A DNA stretch of 64,000 bases from an uncultured Flavobacteriaceae bacterium (GTDB lineage: Bacteria; Bacteroidota; Bacteroidia; Flavobacteriales; Flavobacteriaceae), in contig CANNCM010000004.1 of NCBI GenBank assembly GCA_947503105.1, positions 174,601 through 238,600 on the forward strand, read 5' to 3'. Positions 38,001 to 47,038 of this stretch are shown here, piece after piece. The position numbers and the translations under genes are program-made. The notes beneath the pieces are model-generated. The model worked only from the letters and a program-made list of their open reading frames with translations, was not told where the DNA came from and made no database searches. Each line of letters starts with the position of its first letter. The stretch's first letter is position 1.

Positions 38001-39547
38001 TTATTTCACCACCTCCGCACCACGATATTTATTCTATTGAGGATTTATCACAACTGATTTATGATTTGAAATCCGCTAATCGCGAGGCGCGCATCAATGT
38101 AAAACTAGTTTCTGAGGTTGGGGTAGGAACCGTAGCGGCTGGTGTGGCCAAAGCAAAAGCAGATGTAGTTTTGATTTCTGGCTATGATGGTGGAACAGGA
38201 GCGTCTCCTTTAACCTCATTAAAACATGCTGGATTGCCATGGGAATTAGGACTAGCAGAAGCGCAACAAACCCTTGTGATGAATGATTTAAGAAGCAGAA
38301 TCGTTGTCGAGTGTGATGGTCAATTAAAAACAGGAAGAGATGTAGCTGTCGCTTGCCTTTTGGGTGCAGAAGAATTTGGTTTTGCAACAGCACCATTGGT
38401 CGCCTCTGGATGTATCATGATGAGAGCTTGCCACTTGAACACTTGTCCTGTTGGTATTGCAACTCAAAATCCTGAATTGCGTAAAAAATTCAAAGGAAAA
38501 CCAGAGCATGTTGTTAACTTCATGTATTTTGTTGCACAGGAATTGCGAGAAATTATGGCAAAACTTGGATTCAGAACCGTTGATGAAATGGTTGGAAAAG
38601 TTGAAAAATTAGATCGCAATTCTGCTATTGAACACTACAAATCAAGAGGTATAGATCTTACGCCAATTCTCCATAAAGTTGAGGTGGACGATCATGTTGA
38701 TATCCTCAATACAGAAACACAAGATCATCAGTTGGAGCGCGCTTTGGATTTTAAAATAATTGACAAAGCACACCCTGCTTTATTTAGAAAAGAACCCACA
38801 GTTTTAGATTTAAAAATAAATAATGAAAACAGAGCAGTCGGGGCTATTTTGAGTAACGAAATTTCAAAAATTTATGGTGCTCAAGGGTTGCCTGAAAACA
38901 CGCTTAAAATCAATTTTAAAGGATCTGCAGGACAAAGTTTTGGGGCATTTGCAACAAAAGGATTAACCCTAAACGTGATTGGTAATACCAACGATTATTT
39001 GGGTAAAGGACTTTCTGGTGCAAAAATTACGGTACGTATCCCCGATGAATCGACTATTGTTCCCGAAGAGAATATCATAATCGGAAATGTAGCCCTATAT
39101 GGAGCAACTTCTGGCGAGGTCTATATCAATGGAAAAGCAGGAGAGCGTTTTTGTGTAAGAAACTCTGGTGCTACGGCTGTTGTAGAGGGAATAGGGGATC
39201 ATGGTTGCGAGTATATGACTGGCGGTATTGCAGTTGTATTGGGCGAAGTTGGTCGTAATTTTGGAGCTGGTATGAGTGGTGGAATTGCTTACATATACGA
39301 TCCAGACAAAACATTCAAAAGTAAATGCAATCAAGAAGGCCTTAACTTGGATCCTCTTTCGGACGATGCACATATTTTGGAATTAAGAGCATTAATTGAA
39401 AATCATTACAATACAACGTTGAGTCCTCTTGCGCAACGCATTTTGGAACAATGGGAAGTTGCCGTCAAGGCCTTTGTTCGTGTGCTGCCAGAAGAATACA
39501 GACAAGCATTAATCAGATTAGAAGAAGAAAACCTTGTAAAAAAATAA
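35048..39547 (+). CDS. gltB: Glutamate synthase (NADPH) large subunit
   Basis: A 1499-residue enzyme that transfers the amide of glutamine to 2-oxoglutarate; with GltD it assimilates ammonium. A short propeptide precedes the catalytic Cys in EHDNCGAGFI (Cys17). The FMN-binding synthase domain contains EVGVGTVAAGVAKAKAD and SGYDGGTGASP. A [3Fe-4S] motif reads CIMMRACHLNTCPVG (C-x5-C-x4-C). The C-terminal GXGXG beta-helix domain closes the protein. Length matches the bacterial alpha subunit. gltD follows four bases later. No glutamine synthetase or PII gene is nearby. Confidence 0.97.
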   Translation: MLKKQGMYLPEFEHDNCGAGFICSLEGNKSNDIIHKALQILERLEHRGAVSSDGKTGDGAGILTDIPHELFVNDCSFDLPSFGQYATANVFLPKKENQRNYCVSVFENYIKEQGLNVLGWREVPVDATVLGSIAQETEPCVKQIFIAKSDEQQDDFNFNLKLFIARKKAEHEIYSSKLSESNFFYLPSLSTKIIIYKGLLIPEDIKLYYRDLENPLFVTRLALVHQRFSTNTFPTWDLAQPFRYMCHNGEINTLRGNVSRMLSREALLKSDWFGEDIKSILPIILPNKSDSASMDMAVELLLMTGRSLPEVMMMLIPEAWEKNNEMSSSKKAFYEYNSCLMEPWDGPASIPFTDGNYIGAVLDRNGLRPSRYSVTKDGYVIMSSEIGVIELAPENVAHHGRLEPGKMFLVDMNEGRIVNDEEIKEHIAAQKPYRKWLDDQLVYLKEIPYNDCPIFLDQEPLNKRKVLFGYTQEDIKTIILPMANQAKEPIGSMGSDTPLALLSEKPQLIYNYFKQLFAQVTNPPLDGIREELITDISLTLGSDHNIFEINEAHCQKLKIQNPVISKQDLDKIKSFNHPNFKITSVPILYDINKGHNGLEDALDVLLKTVSSHVDNGTNILILSDRKVSKDKAPIPALLACSFINSGLQKLGKRSKVSIIIESAEPREVHHFALLFGYGASAINPYMVNEIIEDEVLSHDSNADTEKAIANYNKAVGKGILKVMNKIGISTLNSYRGSQLFECIGINTNVVDKYFPKTATRIQGVDLHQLEKEISKRYATAYIKKTINANLDLEMGGQYRWRRNGEHHLFNPLSIAKLQDSVRTNKPQKYKEYSELINNQSKQLMTIRGLFEFTNYDPIPLEEVEPWTNIVKRFKTGAMSYGSISKEAHENLAIAMNRIGGKSNSGEGGEDQERFYKNANGDWKNSAIKQVASGRFGVTSNYLTNAKEIQIKMAQGAKPGEGGQLPGPKVNPDIAKTRNSTPYVGLISPPPHHDIYSIEDLSQLIYDLKSANREARINVKLVSEVGVGTVAAGVAKAKADVVLISGYDGGTGASPLTSLKHAGLPWELGLAEAQQTLVMNDLRSRIVVECDGQLKTGRDVAVACLLGAEEFGFATAPLVASGCIMMRACHLNTCPVGIATQNPELRKKFKGKPEHVVNFMYFVAQELREIMAKLGFRTVDEMVGKVEKLDRNSAIEHYKSRGIDLTPILHKVEVDDHVDILNTETQDHQLERALDFKIIDKAHPALFRKEPTVLDLKINNENRAVGAILSNEISKIYGAQGLPENTLKINFKGSAGQSFGAFATKGLTLNVIGNTNDYLGKGLSGAKITVRIPDESTIVPEENIIIGNVALYGATSGEVYINGKAGERFCVRNSGATAVVEGIGDHGCEYMTGGIAVVLGEVGRNFGAGMSGGIAYIYDPDKTFKSKCNQEGLNLDPLSDDAHILELRALIENHYNTTLSPLAQRILEQWEVAVKAFVRVLPEEYRQALIRLEEENLVKK

Positions 39548-39551
39548 TATT

Positions 39552-41018
39552 ATGGGAAAGATCACAGGTTTTATGGAATACAAACGCGTCGATGAATCAT
39601 ATGATCCGGTAAAAGAACGCGTGAAACACTACAAAGAATTTACAGTTCCATTGGAAGAAAAGGAATTAAAAAACCAAGGTGCACGGTGTATGGATTGTGG
39701 CATTCCATTTTGTCATAGTGGTTGTCCTTTAGGGAATTTAATTCCGGACTTCAATGACAACGTTTATAACGGAAATTGGGAAAAAGCTGCAAAAATTTTG
39801 CATTCTACAAACAATTTTCCAGAATTTACTGGTCGATTATGTCCAGCACCTTGCGAACAAGCTTGTGTATTGGGTATCAATGAAGACCCTGTTAGTATAG
39901 AGAATATTGAAAAAAATATTGTAGAAATTGCTTTCGAAAAAGGATGGGTAAAACCACAAATTCCAGCGATCAGAACAGGCAAAACGGTAGCCATAGTAGG
40001 GTCTGGCCCTTCTGGGCTAGCAGCTGCACAACAATTGAATCGCGCAGGACACCTAGTTACAGTTTTTGAGCGCGATGCAAAAGCAGGAGGATTGCTGCGC
40101 TATGGTATCCCCGATTTTAAACTTGAAAAACCAATCATCGATAGACGTATAGAAATCCTTGAACAAGAGGGCATTACCTTCAAAACCAATACTACTGTAG
40201 GAGAGGATGTCTCAGTAGAAACGTTAAGAGCCGATTTTGATGCACTACTTCTATGTGGTGGTGCAACAGCACGTCGAGTTTTACCCATAGATGGGTCGAA
40301 TTTAGAAGGGGTACACCAAGCAATGGATTTCTTAAAACTGAATAACGAATATGTTGATGGCTTGAAAACTTTTGATGAAATTATTTCTGCAAAAGGAAAA
40401 AATGTAATCGTCATTGGGGGTGGAGATACAGGTTCAGATTGTATAGGAACTTCCAACAGACACGGCGCAAAATCGGTTACAAATTTTGAAATTCTGGACA
40501 AACCAACAGAAGGACGACCTGCACACCAGCCCTGGCCATTTTGGCCCATGAAAATGAAAACAAGTTCCTCTCACCAAGAAGGTGTGGAACGCCACTGGAG
40601 TGTTTCTACAAAAAAATTCTTAAGTGATGAAAATGGCCGCCTCAAAGCTTTGGTAACTTGTGAAGTAGAATGGATTTTTAAAGAAGGTGAGCGTCCACAA
40701 TTAAAAGAACTTCCTGGAACTGAAAAAACATGGCCTTGCGACATGGTTTTATTAGCCCTAGGATTTACAGGTCCAGGTTCTAACCTTGTCAATCAATTGG
40801 AATTGGATACCGATTTTAGAACAAATATTAAAGCAACAACCAAAGATTTTAAAACCAATATTCCAGGAGTTTTTGCTGCTGGCGACATCAGACGAGGGCA
40901 GTCGCTTATTGTTTGGGCTATTTCCGAAGGCCGACAATCTGCACACCACATAGATGCATTTTTGATGGGCGCTTCAGATTTGCCACTAAAAGACGATCAC
41001 GACTTGCCTAGCGCCTAG
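39552..41018 (+). CDS. gltD: Glutamate synthase (NADPH) small subunit
   Basis: A 488-residue flavoprotein that passes electrons from NADPH to GltB. The N-terminal region has two [4Fe-4S] clusters (CMDCGIPFCHSGCPLGN and CPAPCEQACVLG). The FAD-binding GSGPSGLAAAQQL (about residue 150) and the NADPH-binding GGGDTGSDC follow. The C-terminal FAAGDIRRGQSLIVWAI is the FAD-facing motif of the family. It is four bases behind gltB, so the two form an operon. Confidence 0.97.
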   Translation: MGKITGFMEYKRVDESYDPVKERVKHYKEFTVPLEEKELKNQGARCMDCGIPFCHSGCPLGNLIPDFNDNVYNGNWEKAAKILHSTNNFPEFTGRLCPAPCEQACVLGINEDPVSIENIEKNIVEIAFEKGWVKPQIPAIRTGKTVAIVGSGPSGLAAAQQLNRAGHLVTVFERDAKAGGLLRYGIPDFKLEKPIIDRRIEILEQEGITFKTNTTVGEDVSVETLRADFDALLLCGGATARRVLPIDGSNLEGVHQAMDFLKLNNEYVDGLKTFDEIISAKGKNVIVIGGGDTGSDCIGTSNRHGAKSVTNFEILDKPTEGRPAHQPWPFWPMKMKTSSSHQEGVERHWSVSTKKFLSDENGRLKALVTCEVEWIFKEGERPQLKELPGTEKTWPCDMVLLALGFTGPGSNLVNQLELDTDFRTNIKATTKDFKTNIPGVFAAGDIRRGQSLIVWAISEGRQSAHHIDAFLMGASDLPLKDDHDLPSA

Positions 41019-41093
41019 TCCTTTTTTAATCTTTTTTTTATGTGTTAATACTCAATAATTGTAATATATTGCAATTTGATAATTAAATTACAC

Positions 41094-42629
41094 ATGAAAA
41101 GATTTATCCTTTTATTTATACTAACAGTTTTAGTTAGTTGTAATGATAATATTGAGCCTCTAGGTTCAATTGGAGATGTTATTGAAAGCCCTTACGAGAT
41201 CACTCAAATTAGTTTCAAGGCAGATTTAAATTCTACTATTGCTCAAGATATTGTATTGGATTTTGACGGTATAGATCTTTTTACGGGCATTATTCCTTAC
41301 GGAGTTGACATCAAAAATTTAATTCCAAGTATTCTTATAAATCAAGGCAATGCATTGATCAAGTTGGATGAAATCAATTATCAAAATGATATATCATCAC
41401 ACGATTTTTCAAAGGAAGTTGATCTCGATATTTTTAATGCGAGCCAATCAGATTATTGGAGTTATAAAATTAGATTAACCTATTTTACGGGCCTGCCTAT
41501 CATTTCAGTTCATACCGATAACATTCCTGTCGATTCTCGTGATATCTACGTTGATGGTGAAGTGGATGTATTTGGAGGGCTCATGTTTGATGACATCGAC
41601 CTCGCTTCAATACGCATTAGAGGTCGAGGTAATTCAACTTGGTTTCATTCCAAAAAACCATATCAAATAAAATTTGATACTAAAACTTCTGTTCTCGGAC
41701 TTCCTGAAGATAGAAAATGGGTTCTTCTGGCGGAGTATTCAGATAAGTCGCTCATACGAAATAAAATGGCCTACCAAATGGGGGCAATGAGTAGTTTGGA
41801 CTATACACCAAAAGGAGAGTATGTGGAGTTTTTTCTGAATGATAATCATCAAGGCACTTATATTTTAGCTCAAAAAGTTGAAGAATCTAGCAATAGAGTC
41901 AACATTGGCGATGAGGGCTATTTGATTGAAATTGACCAAGATTACAGAGTAGATCCAGACGATGTATTTTTTAGGCCCACACTTTTCACTCAAGAATACA
42001 CCTCCAATGTATTTAATGTGAAAGCGCCAAACATTGCTTATGGAACAGCCGAATTTTCATTAATAGAAGATCATATCAACGCATTTGAAGCGGTTTTATT
42101 TGGGGCCGACTTCACCAATCCAGTCTCTGGCTATCGCGCTTTTGTTGATATTGATAGTTTTGTAGATTGGTTTTTAATTAATGAAATTGCAAAAACTGTT
42201 GATGCCCGATGGTATTCTAGTATATATTTCACATATGTGCCTGGCGAGAAAATTAAAATGGGCCCTATTTGGGATTTTGATTTATCTTATGGAAACGTCG
42301 ATTATGCAGATGCAGAATTTCCTGAGGGTTTTTGGATAAAATATAATCCATGGATCAGTCGAATGTTTGAAGATCCCTACTTTGAAAATCTTGTTCGAGA
42401 TAGGTTCGATTTTTATTATCAAAATTTAGATAACTTTAATAATACAATAGACGATTTTAGTTCATATTTAAGTGTTTCTCAAAGCTATAATGATGATATC
42501 TGGCAAACGTTGGGCACCTATGTTTGGCCAAATCCGGTTTGGTTTGATACGCATCAGGAGGAAGTTAATTATGTGAAACAATGGTTGGCAGCTAGGATGA
42601 ATTGGTTGAATCAAGAACTTGGGTTATAA
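41094..42629 (+). CDS. CotH-kinase-family lipoprotein
   Basis: A 511-residue lipoprotein. The ATG at 41094 gives MKRFILLFILTVLVSC with a lipobox ending at Cys16. After an N-terminal beta-rich region (about 30-140) comes a CotH domain: SIRIRGRGNSTWFHSKKPYQIKF, KWVLLAEYSDKSLIRNKMAYQMG, YVEFFLNDNHQGTYILAQKVE and GPIWDFDLSYGN. CotH proteins are secreted atypical kinases in Bacillus spores and in mucoralean fungi, and this motif set suggests the fold is complete. In Bacteroidota they are often cell-surface lipoproteins. Substrate unknown. A GLPGLI gene follows. Confidence 0.85.
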   Translation: MKRFILLFILTVLVSCNDNIEPLGSIGDVIESPYEITQISFKADLNSTIAQDIVLDFDGIDLFTGIIPYGVDIKNLIPSILINQGNALIKLDEINYQNDISSHDFSKEVDLDIFNASQSDYWSYKIRLTYFTGLPIISVHTDNIPVDSRDIYVDGEVDVFGGLMFDDIDLASIRIRGRGNSTWFHSKKPYQIKFDTKTSVLGLPEDRKWVLLAEYSDKSLIRNKMAYQMGAMSSLDYTPKGEYVEFFLNDNHQGTYILAQKVEESSNRVNIGDEGYLIEIDQDYRVDPDDVFFRPTLFTQEYTSNVFNVKAPNIAYGTAEFSLIEDHINAFEAVLFGADFTNPVSGYRAFVDIDSFVDWFLINEIAKTVDARWYSSIYFTYVPGEKIKMGPIWDFDLSYGNVDYADAEFPEGFWIKYNPWISRMFEDPYFENLVRDRFDFYYQNLDNFNNTIDDFSSYLSVSQSYNDDIWQTLGTYVWPNPVWFDTHQEEVNYVKQWLAARMNWLNQELGL

Positions 42630-42721
42630 CGCGGTTTGTGTTAATATTTTGGTAAAGCAAAAACAATTTATCTCGTCTTCTTATATATTTGTTTGGTGTA
42701 GTGATACTAAAATCAAACAAA

Positions 42722-43555
42722 ATGAAAAATTCATATTTTAAACTAAGTTTCTTATTTCTTGTCAGTGTATTGTTTAGTAGTGAGATACTATTTGCACAAG
42801 ATTTCCAAGGTCAAGCGACGTATGTTTCTAAATCTAAATTGGAACTTGGAAGCTGGGGTGCGCGAATGAGTGAAGCTCAAAAAAAGCAAATTGCGGCCCG
42901 ATTGAAAAATCGTTTGGAAAAAGAATATATTCTAGTTTTCAATAAAGAAGAATCCATTTTTAATGAAGAAGAGCAATTAGATGCCATTTCTGGAGCAACA
43001 GACTCTTGGGGAAAAAATTTCGCAGCTGGGGAAACTTATAAAAACGTTAAAACAAATGCTCAGATTCAACAACAAGAATTTTATGGCAAGAAATTTTTAG
43101 TTAAAGATAAACTCCAAAAAATGGATTGGACTTTGGGTAAAGAAAGTAAACAAATCGGAAATTATACATGTTTTAGAGCTACAACTTTTATTCCAACAGA
43201 CGATTTGTTGTGGTATTCTTTTTCGTGGAGCAGAATGAGGACTTCGGAAACTCAAGACTCTGCGGTTGATGAAAATAAAAAAACCGAAGTTGACGTGACC
43301 CAAATTGAAGCATGGTACACACCGCAAATACCTGTTAGACATGGGCCTTCCGAATATTGGGGCTTGCCTGGACTTATTCTAGAAGTTAGTGCTGGTGCAA
43401 CAACCATGCTTTGTTCAAAACTTGTCATAAATCCCGATGTGTCGATCGAAATAGAAGCGCCAAAAAAGGGTACTGTAGTTACAAAAAATGAGTATCAAGA
43501 TATCATTCAAAATAAAATGGCCGAGTTCAGAAATAACCGAATGGGACGCAGATAA
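42722..43555 (+). CDS. GLPGLI family protein
   Basis: A 277-residue exported protein, named for the sequence motif, here WGLPGLILEVS near residue 215. The ATG at 42722 gives a signal peptide (KNSYFKLSFLFLVSVLFSSEILFAQ); an open frame begins 33 bases earlier. The first half includes DFQGQATYVSKSKLELG. GLPGLI proteins are Bacteroidota-specific and of unknown function, usually with a beta-rich fold. It lies 92 bases after the CotH gene on the same strand; I infer but cannot show that the two work together. Confidence 0.85.
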   Translation: MKNSYFKLSFLFLVSVLFSSEILFAQDFQGQATYVSKSKLELGSWGARMSEAQKKQIAARLKNRLEKEYILVFNKEESIFNEEEQLDAISGATDSWGKNFAAGETYKNVKTNAQIQQQEFYGKKFLVKDKLQKMDWTLGKESKQIGNYTCFRATTFIPTDDLLWYSFSWSRMRTSETQDSAVDENKKTEVDVTQIEAWYTPQIPVRHGPSEYWGLPGLILEVSAGATTMLCSKLVINPDVSIEIEAPKKGTVVTKNEYQDIIQNKMAEFRNNRMGRR

Positions 43556-43575
43556 AATTTTATTTTAAAAAAAAA

Positions 43576-45543
43576 TCAATAGTTGGAATAGACCCACCCC
43601 GTAAAGACATCGTTAGCATCGTTGTTGAGTCTTAGGACATAAAAATAAGTTCCTACAGGCACTACATCTCCATCTTTTGATTTTCCAGCCCATTGGCGAT
43701 TATTATCTCCTTCAAAAATGCATATACCGTGACGGTTATAAATCTTCAAAGAGTGATTCAAATGCACATCGTAAAGATTTTGAATTTGAAAAGTATCGTT
43801 TAATCCATCATCATTTGGTGAAATGGCTTGAGGAATAATAATATCACAATTTTCTGAAACCAAAAGTAGTGGATAAACTTCATAACACACACCATTTTCT
43901 ATACGGCCATAAACCATTTGATTTTCTGAAACAACCACAAAATCATTAGGAGTGTTGATACTGTTTGTAGCGTTTTCGGCATCATCTAGAGAGTTAAAAA
44001 ATCCAGAAAAATTAGAACTTAAAAATACATCTGAAGCATCGAACAAATTCACCATTGGGTTATTGCTTTCGCAATATAAGAGCTCAAAATGATCGGTATA
44101 AATAGTAGGATCTTCAATAATAATTTCAATAGCAACTAAGTCTAGACTTTCACAGTCATCCACAGTTTGTGAGATATAAACAGTAGTATCGGCCGTAATT
44201 TCAGTGATTTCATCTAATTCAGTGTCACCAGTTTGTTCTGTGTAAAATCTTATATTTTCACCATTAGTTTGTAATTCTTGAAGTAAAACTGAAGAACAGA
44301 AAGATTGTGGCGAAGGTGCATTTGGTGCTGGAGTATTCGATGACGTATCAATAGCTGTTCTGGTTGTAGAAATACAACCTGTTAAATTATCAATAGCTTC
44401 AGCGTAGTAGGTTCCAATAGTGTTGGCCGTATATGTTACGCTATTCGTTTGCAAAAGCAGTCCGCCAGAGGCAGAATCATACCAATTTACACTGGTATTT
44501 GAAGTTGAAGTTACAGATAATACCGCTTGATTTAAACTACAGTCAAACTCAACATCTCCATCACTTGAGGGCGCAGGAGGATTTGGATTTACGATCAGTT
44601 GAAATACATCGGAAAACAAAACACATTGATCATTCAAGAGATTATCTGCAAATTCAGAAATTTTTGTTCTATAAAACCCTGCTGATGTTGTATTAATAGT
44701 TATGCTTTGATTTGTTTCTCCGGATATGTCTTGCCATGTGATACCATCTGAACTTTCTTGCCATTGATAGAAATGCGAAGAAAAAACTGAGAAATCTGGA
44801 GTAGCAGTTAAGGTTGTAGCGTATGGCATTTCATTTTCACAAATTGATACAATAGAGTTGCCGAGTTCATCTGATACAAAGACATTGTCTCCGCAGGTTT
44901 TAAATTCAATATCATCTATAGCTAAGTCATTACCACAACCACCAGCACCGTTATTTAACATTTTTAAAACAACAGAATTTTGATTTTCTAAAGTTTGAAA
45001 TACTAAACCATATTCGCCCCATGTTGGTGCTGCTGTGGCATAGATGTCGCCTGTATCGCCACTTGCAATGAGAGCTGTTTCACTTTCATTCCATATTTGA
45101 AACTTGACGTTAATTGGAATTTCGATGCCTAAATCAACACAAAATCCCGGTACTTTTAGCAAGTTTAAAACCCAAGCAGAAAACTCATAAGTCGTAAATT
45201 CGCACAAACCTGATATGGTTGTTTTATAAAATTCTCCAGGGTTAAAATCAGCATTTACAATTAGTAACCTTCCATTGTTGTCATTTGGCGTATGATCTTC
45301 AACCTCTTGCCAATCGTATGGGTTGCCAAAAGTTCCATTTTTAACAGTATAGAAACTGTCGTTAGGAAAACCAGGTGAGTATAAATAGTTAGTAGTTCCT
45401 GGTGGAAGTGGAACATTTCCAATTCCAGTTCCAAAATCCTCAACAAAAATAGGGGTTCCCGAATTTCCATTACAAAAGCCTAGTTGAGCATTAACAGTTG
45501 AATATAAAAATAAAAATAGAAAAAAAGTGAAAAGATATTTCAT
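43576..45543 (-). CDS. Large exported protein with type-B T9SS sorting domain
   Basis: A 655-residue secreted or surface protein. It has a signal peptide (MKYLFTFFLFLFLYSTVNAQ). The N-terminal part (about 25-215) looks like a jelly-roll/carbohydrate-binding fold, followed by Ig-like or PKD-like segments (TATPDFSVFSSHFYQW, VNWYDSASGG). The last ~85 residues are the gliding-motility-associated C-terminal domain (IIPQAISPNDDGLNDTFQIQN through YFYVLRLN to WVYSNY), which marks export by the type IX system and type-B sorting. No enzyme domain is visible, so an adhesin or matrix role is the likely reading. The T9SS genes are not in the window. Confidence 0.85.
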   Translation of the reverse strand: MKYLFTFFLFLFLYSTVNAQLGFCNGNSGTPIFVEDFGTGIGNVPLPPGTTNYLYSPGFPNDSFYTVKNGTFGNPYDWQEVEDHTPNDNNGRLLIVNADFNPGEFYKTTISGLCEFTTYEFSAWVLNLLKVPGFCVDLGIEIPINVKFQIWNESETALIASGDTGDIYATAAPTWGEYGLVFQTLENQNSVVLKMLNNGAGGCGNDLAIDDIEFKTCGDNVFVSDELGNSIVSICENEMPYATTLTATPDFSVFSSHFYQWQESSDGITWQDISGETNQSITINTTSAGFYRTKISEFADNLLNDQCVLFSDVFQLIVNPNPPAPSSDGDVEFDCSLNQAVLSVTSTSNTSVNWYDSASGGLLLQTNSVTYTANTIGTYYAEAIDNLTGCISTTRTAIDTSSNTPAPNAPSPQSFCSSVLLQELQTNGENIRFYTEQTGDTELDEITEITADTTVYISQTVDDCESLDLVAIEIIIEDPTIYTDHFELLYCESNNPMVNLFDASDVFLSSNFSGFFNSLDDAENATNSINTPNDFVVVSENQMVYGRIENGVCYEVYPLLLVSENCDIIIPQAISPNDDGLNDTFQIQNLYDVHLNHSLKIYNRHGICIFEGDNNRQWAGKSKDGDVVPVGTYFYVLRLNNDANDVFTGWVYSNY

Positions 45544-45731
45544 GGTTGGTTAATTGTAAAAATTCAAATATGATTCAATGCACAATATGATAATGTTGTG
45601 TGACAACAAATTAGACGACAAGGATTTAGAATATTTGAACGAAAAATGAGTTAAATTAGTTAGTTGGACAAATTTAACATTACTAATGTATTTTATTAAT
45701 GTATTCATCAATTATTTTTCAAACAATTATT

Positions 45732-45739
45732 TATTTTTG
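45732..45739 (+). promoter_or_regulatory. -7 element upstream of the alkaline phosphatase gene
   Basis: TATTTTTG at 45732-45739 is an exact match to the Bacteroidota -7 element, 23 bases before the ATG at 45762. I see no Pho-box-like repeat that would prove phosphate control. Confidence 0.4.
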
Positions 45740-45761
45740 CCTAAATAAAAAACGTTTACTC

Positions 45762-46874
45762 ATGCACAACAAACTTATCCTACTTTTTTCATTACTACTT
45801 TTTATGGGCTGTAACAAAGCTCCAAATAAAGCAATTACAAAAGCTCCAAAAAATGTCATATTACTAATTTCAGATGGCACTGGATTATCACAAATTTCAG
45901 CAGCTTATTATTACAAAAACACACCCCCAAATTATTCCCGTTTTGAGCATACCGGTCTTATTACAACCCATTCCTCTCGCGAAGACATTACAGATTCTGC
46001 TGCAAGCGGAACTGCATTTGCCAGTGGGGAAAAAACATACAATGGTGCTGTAGGGGTTTTAGAAGATTCAACAAAAGTTGAGAATATTGTTGAAATTGCT
46101 TCTAAAAAAGGGGTCAAGACAGGTGTTGTTTCAACATCTTCAATTACACATGCTACCCCTGCAAGTTTTTATGCTCATGTTACCGATAGAGATTTTGAAG
46201 AACAAATAGCACTTCAACTTCTTAATTCTGAAATTGATTATTTTGCAGGAGGAGGAAAAAAATTCTTTCAAAATAAAATGGATGAAATTAATTTATTCAA
46301 TTCAAAAAAAGCTAAAGAATTTCATATTGATACGCTCCAAATTAGTCCTTATGAATCGATTAAATCTCATAAAAAACAAGGCTTTATATTGAGTGATGAT
46401 GGCATGCCAAAAATGAGTGAGGGTAGAGGAGATTTTTTATCAAAAGCAACAATGCTTGGTGTTGAGTTTTTACATCAGAATGATACAGCATTTTTTTTAA
46501 TGTCTGAAGGGTCACAGATTGATTGGGCTGGTCACGATAATGATGTAAACTATCTTATTTCTGAACTTATAGATTTCGATGAACTCATTGGACGAGTTTT
46601 AGATTTTGCCGAACAAGACGGAGAAACACTAGTTGTTGTGACTTCCGATCATGAAACAGGAGGGTTTACTTTGGCTGGGGAAAACTACATAACCAATGAA
46701 GGAAAAACCTATAGCAGTTACAAGAAACTAGAACCGAAATTCTCTACTGGAGGGCACTCTGCAACTTTAGTGCCTGTATTTGCTTATGGTCCTGGTGCAG
46801 AGCAATTCTCTGGAGTTTATGATAATACTGATATATTTCATAAAATTATTCAACTTGCAGGTTGGACTCAATAA
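45762..46874 (+). CDS. Alkaline phosphatase lipoprotein
   Basis: A 370-residue phosphomonoesterase. I use the ATG at 45762: MHNKLILLFSLLLFMGC gives a lipobox ending at Cys17, whereas an upstream frame start would add 21 residues. Metal-binding and catalytic blocks of the alkaline phosphatase family are present: LLISDGTGLSQ, DSAASGTAFASG with the phosphorylated Ser, TSDHETGGF and GGHSATLVPVF. It probably releases phosphate from organic esters at the cell surface. No phosphate regulon genes are adjacent. Confidence 0.92.
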   Translation: MHNKLILLFSLLLFMGCNKAPNKAITKAPKNVILLISDGTGLSQISAAYYYKNTPPNYSRFEHTGLITTHSSREDITDSAASGTAFASGEKTYNGAVGVLEDSTKVENIVEIASKKGVKTGVVSTSSITHATPASFYAHVTDRDFEEQIALQLLNSEIDYFAGGGKKFFQNKMDEINLFNSKKAKEFHIDTLQISPYESIKSHKKQGFILSDDGMPKMSEGRGDFLSKATMLGVEFLHQNDTAFFLMSEGSQIDWAGHDNDVNYLISELIDFDELIGRVLDFAEQDGETLVVVTSDHETGGFTLAGENYITNEGKTYSSYKKLEPKFSTGGHSATLVPVFAYGPGAEQFSGVYDNTDIFHKIIQLAGWTQ

Positions 46875-47038
46875 CAACTGAAAACGATAATTTTATCTGA
46901 TACAAATTTTTAAAACCAATAGATTTTAATGAATCACTTTTAAAAAAAGCTGATTAGTTTTTCCTTTAAAGTTATCCTTTTTAGGTAATTTTACCTGTAT
47001 TATTGTGATATAATTCAATTTTAACCAATTTAATTTAT

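Noticed and set aside
38094..38396. Long antisense open frame inside gltB
   Set aside because: Composition is Leu/His-rich without any domain; it is a shadow of the GltB coding frame.
44433..44696. Plus-strand open frame inside the type-B T9SS gene
   Set aside because: No family motif and no promoter; a by-product of the reverse gene's codon pattern.
46983..46996. AGGTAA-TT-TTACCT inverted repeat upstream of the propeller gene
   Set aside because: Short and single copy in the window; an operator cannot be supported.
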